The notes beneath the pieces were generated by a model that ran no database searches, was not told the DNA's origin, and saw nothing but the letters and a program-made list of their open reading frames with translations. The position numbers and the translations under genes are program-made. DNA of 5,066 nucleotides from Bacteroidales bacterium (lineage in GTDB: Bacteria > Bacteroidota > Bacteroidia > Bacteroidales > JAOZTL01): assembly GCA_029942205.1 (NCBI GenBank), contig JAOZTL010000268.1:1-5066 (forward strand). Direction: 5' to 3'. Positions 4,808-5,066 of this stretch are shown here, piece by piece (positions within the stretch are counted from its first letter, which is position 1; every line of letters starts with the position of its first letter).

Positions 4808-5066
4808 GATGTGCAAAATAGCGTCGGACTTGTTTTTCATCATTTTGCATGTGCGCTACTAATTGGTCTAAATTATCCAGTTTTAGTTCTTCTCGGATGT
4901 GTTGATGAAAAAAAATGGTAATTTCTTGATCATAAATCGATTGATTAAAGTCAAAAATATGAACTTCTATGCTTTGTTTGTTTTGGTTATTTATCGTTGG
5001 ACGCACGCCAATGCTTAACATGCCGTAGTGTTTTTCTGTATTTATTAGTACCGAAACGGCATACAT
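4797..5066 (-). CDS. ribF: Riboflavin kinase/FMN adenylyltransferase, C-terminal part
   Basis: The last 89 codons of a bifunctional FAD synthetase are present; the rest runs off the right edge. The complete enzyme phosphorylates riboflavin to FMN and then adenylylates FMN to FAD in the cytoplasm. The visible part is the flavokinase module: YAVSV, then GMLSIGVRPTINN (15-27), then IEVHIFDF (33-40), whose glutamate E34 corresponds to the catalytic base of the family, then the Y-D-Q-E-I strand and the closing helix IREELKLDNLDQL. Family members are about 310 residues, so roughly 220, with the nucleotidyltransferase domain and the PTAN motif, lie outside. The ATG at the window edge falls where the family has its internal G-x-YAV strand, so it is not the true start. 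The stop codon is TGA. Confidence 0.92.
   Translation of the reverse strand: MYAVSVLINTEKHYGMLSIGVRPTINNQNKQSIEVHIFDFNQSIYDQEITIFFHQHIREELKLDNLDQLVAHMQNDEKQVRRYFAHQKD

Noticed and set aside
4532..4843. A - strand frame of 103 codons across the lpxH end and the lpxH-ribF gap
   Set aside because: It overlaps well-supported coding sequence on both sides and has no domain or promoter support.
1..5066. CRISPR array, tRNA, rRNA, insertion sequence with transposase, or defence gene cluster
   Set aside because: No regularly spaced repeats, tRNA-like cloverleaf, rRNA segment, transposase or defence-type motifs were seen on either strand.

Overview
The window looks like ordinary chromosomal DNA from a member of the Bacteroidota, possibly from the Cytophagales or a related group (the finer placement is a guess). 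The evidence is AT-rich DNA, starts without Shine-Dalgarno sequences, promoters of the Bacteroidota type (TTG, about 19 bases, TAnnTTTG), a lipid A gene (lpxH), a short Bacteroidota-style cold-shock protein, and a lyase that fits a sphingolipid-making lineage.

Layout from left to right. Bases 1-443 hold no gene that I can support; they contain a small heptamer tandem repeat and a weak promoter candidate. A receiver-only response regulator follows on the + strand (444-923). A spacer of about 310 bases ends in a perfect 15-bp stem-loop just past the 3' end of the next gene. A soluble PLP-dependent lyase of the sphingosine-1-phosphate lyase type lies on the - strand (1234-2670). Next is a long AT-rich spacer (2671-3113) with a nested inverted repeat of about 160 bases and a textbook intrinsic terminator that closes the cold-shock gene (3114-3305, - strand). 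A four-helix membrane protein of unknown function (3446-3874, - strand) is divergent from lpxH (3947-4729, + strand), and the promoters of these two genes are interlocked around one point near 3922. The window ends inside ribF (- strand), which converges on lpxH; only its flavokinase end is present.

The genes do not form one pathway. They are mostly single-gene units: signal reception (receiver protein), sphingoid-base phosphate breakdown (lyase), RNA chaperoning (Csp), lipid A synthesis (LpxH) and flavin cofactor synthesis (RibF). LpxH and the lyase both concern membrane lipids, but they are separately transcribed and no functional link is visible. I see no new multi-gene system here. The points most worth a second look are the interlocked lpxH promoter pair, the nested inverted repeat, the perfect hairpin and its partial copy beside lpxH, and the bacterial sphingosine-phosphate lyase.
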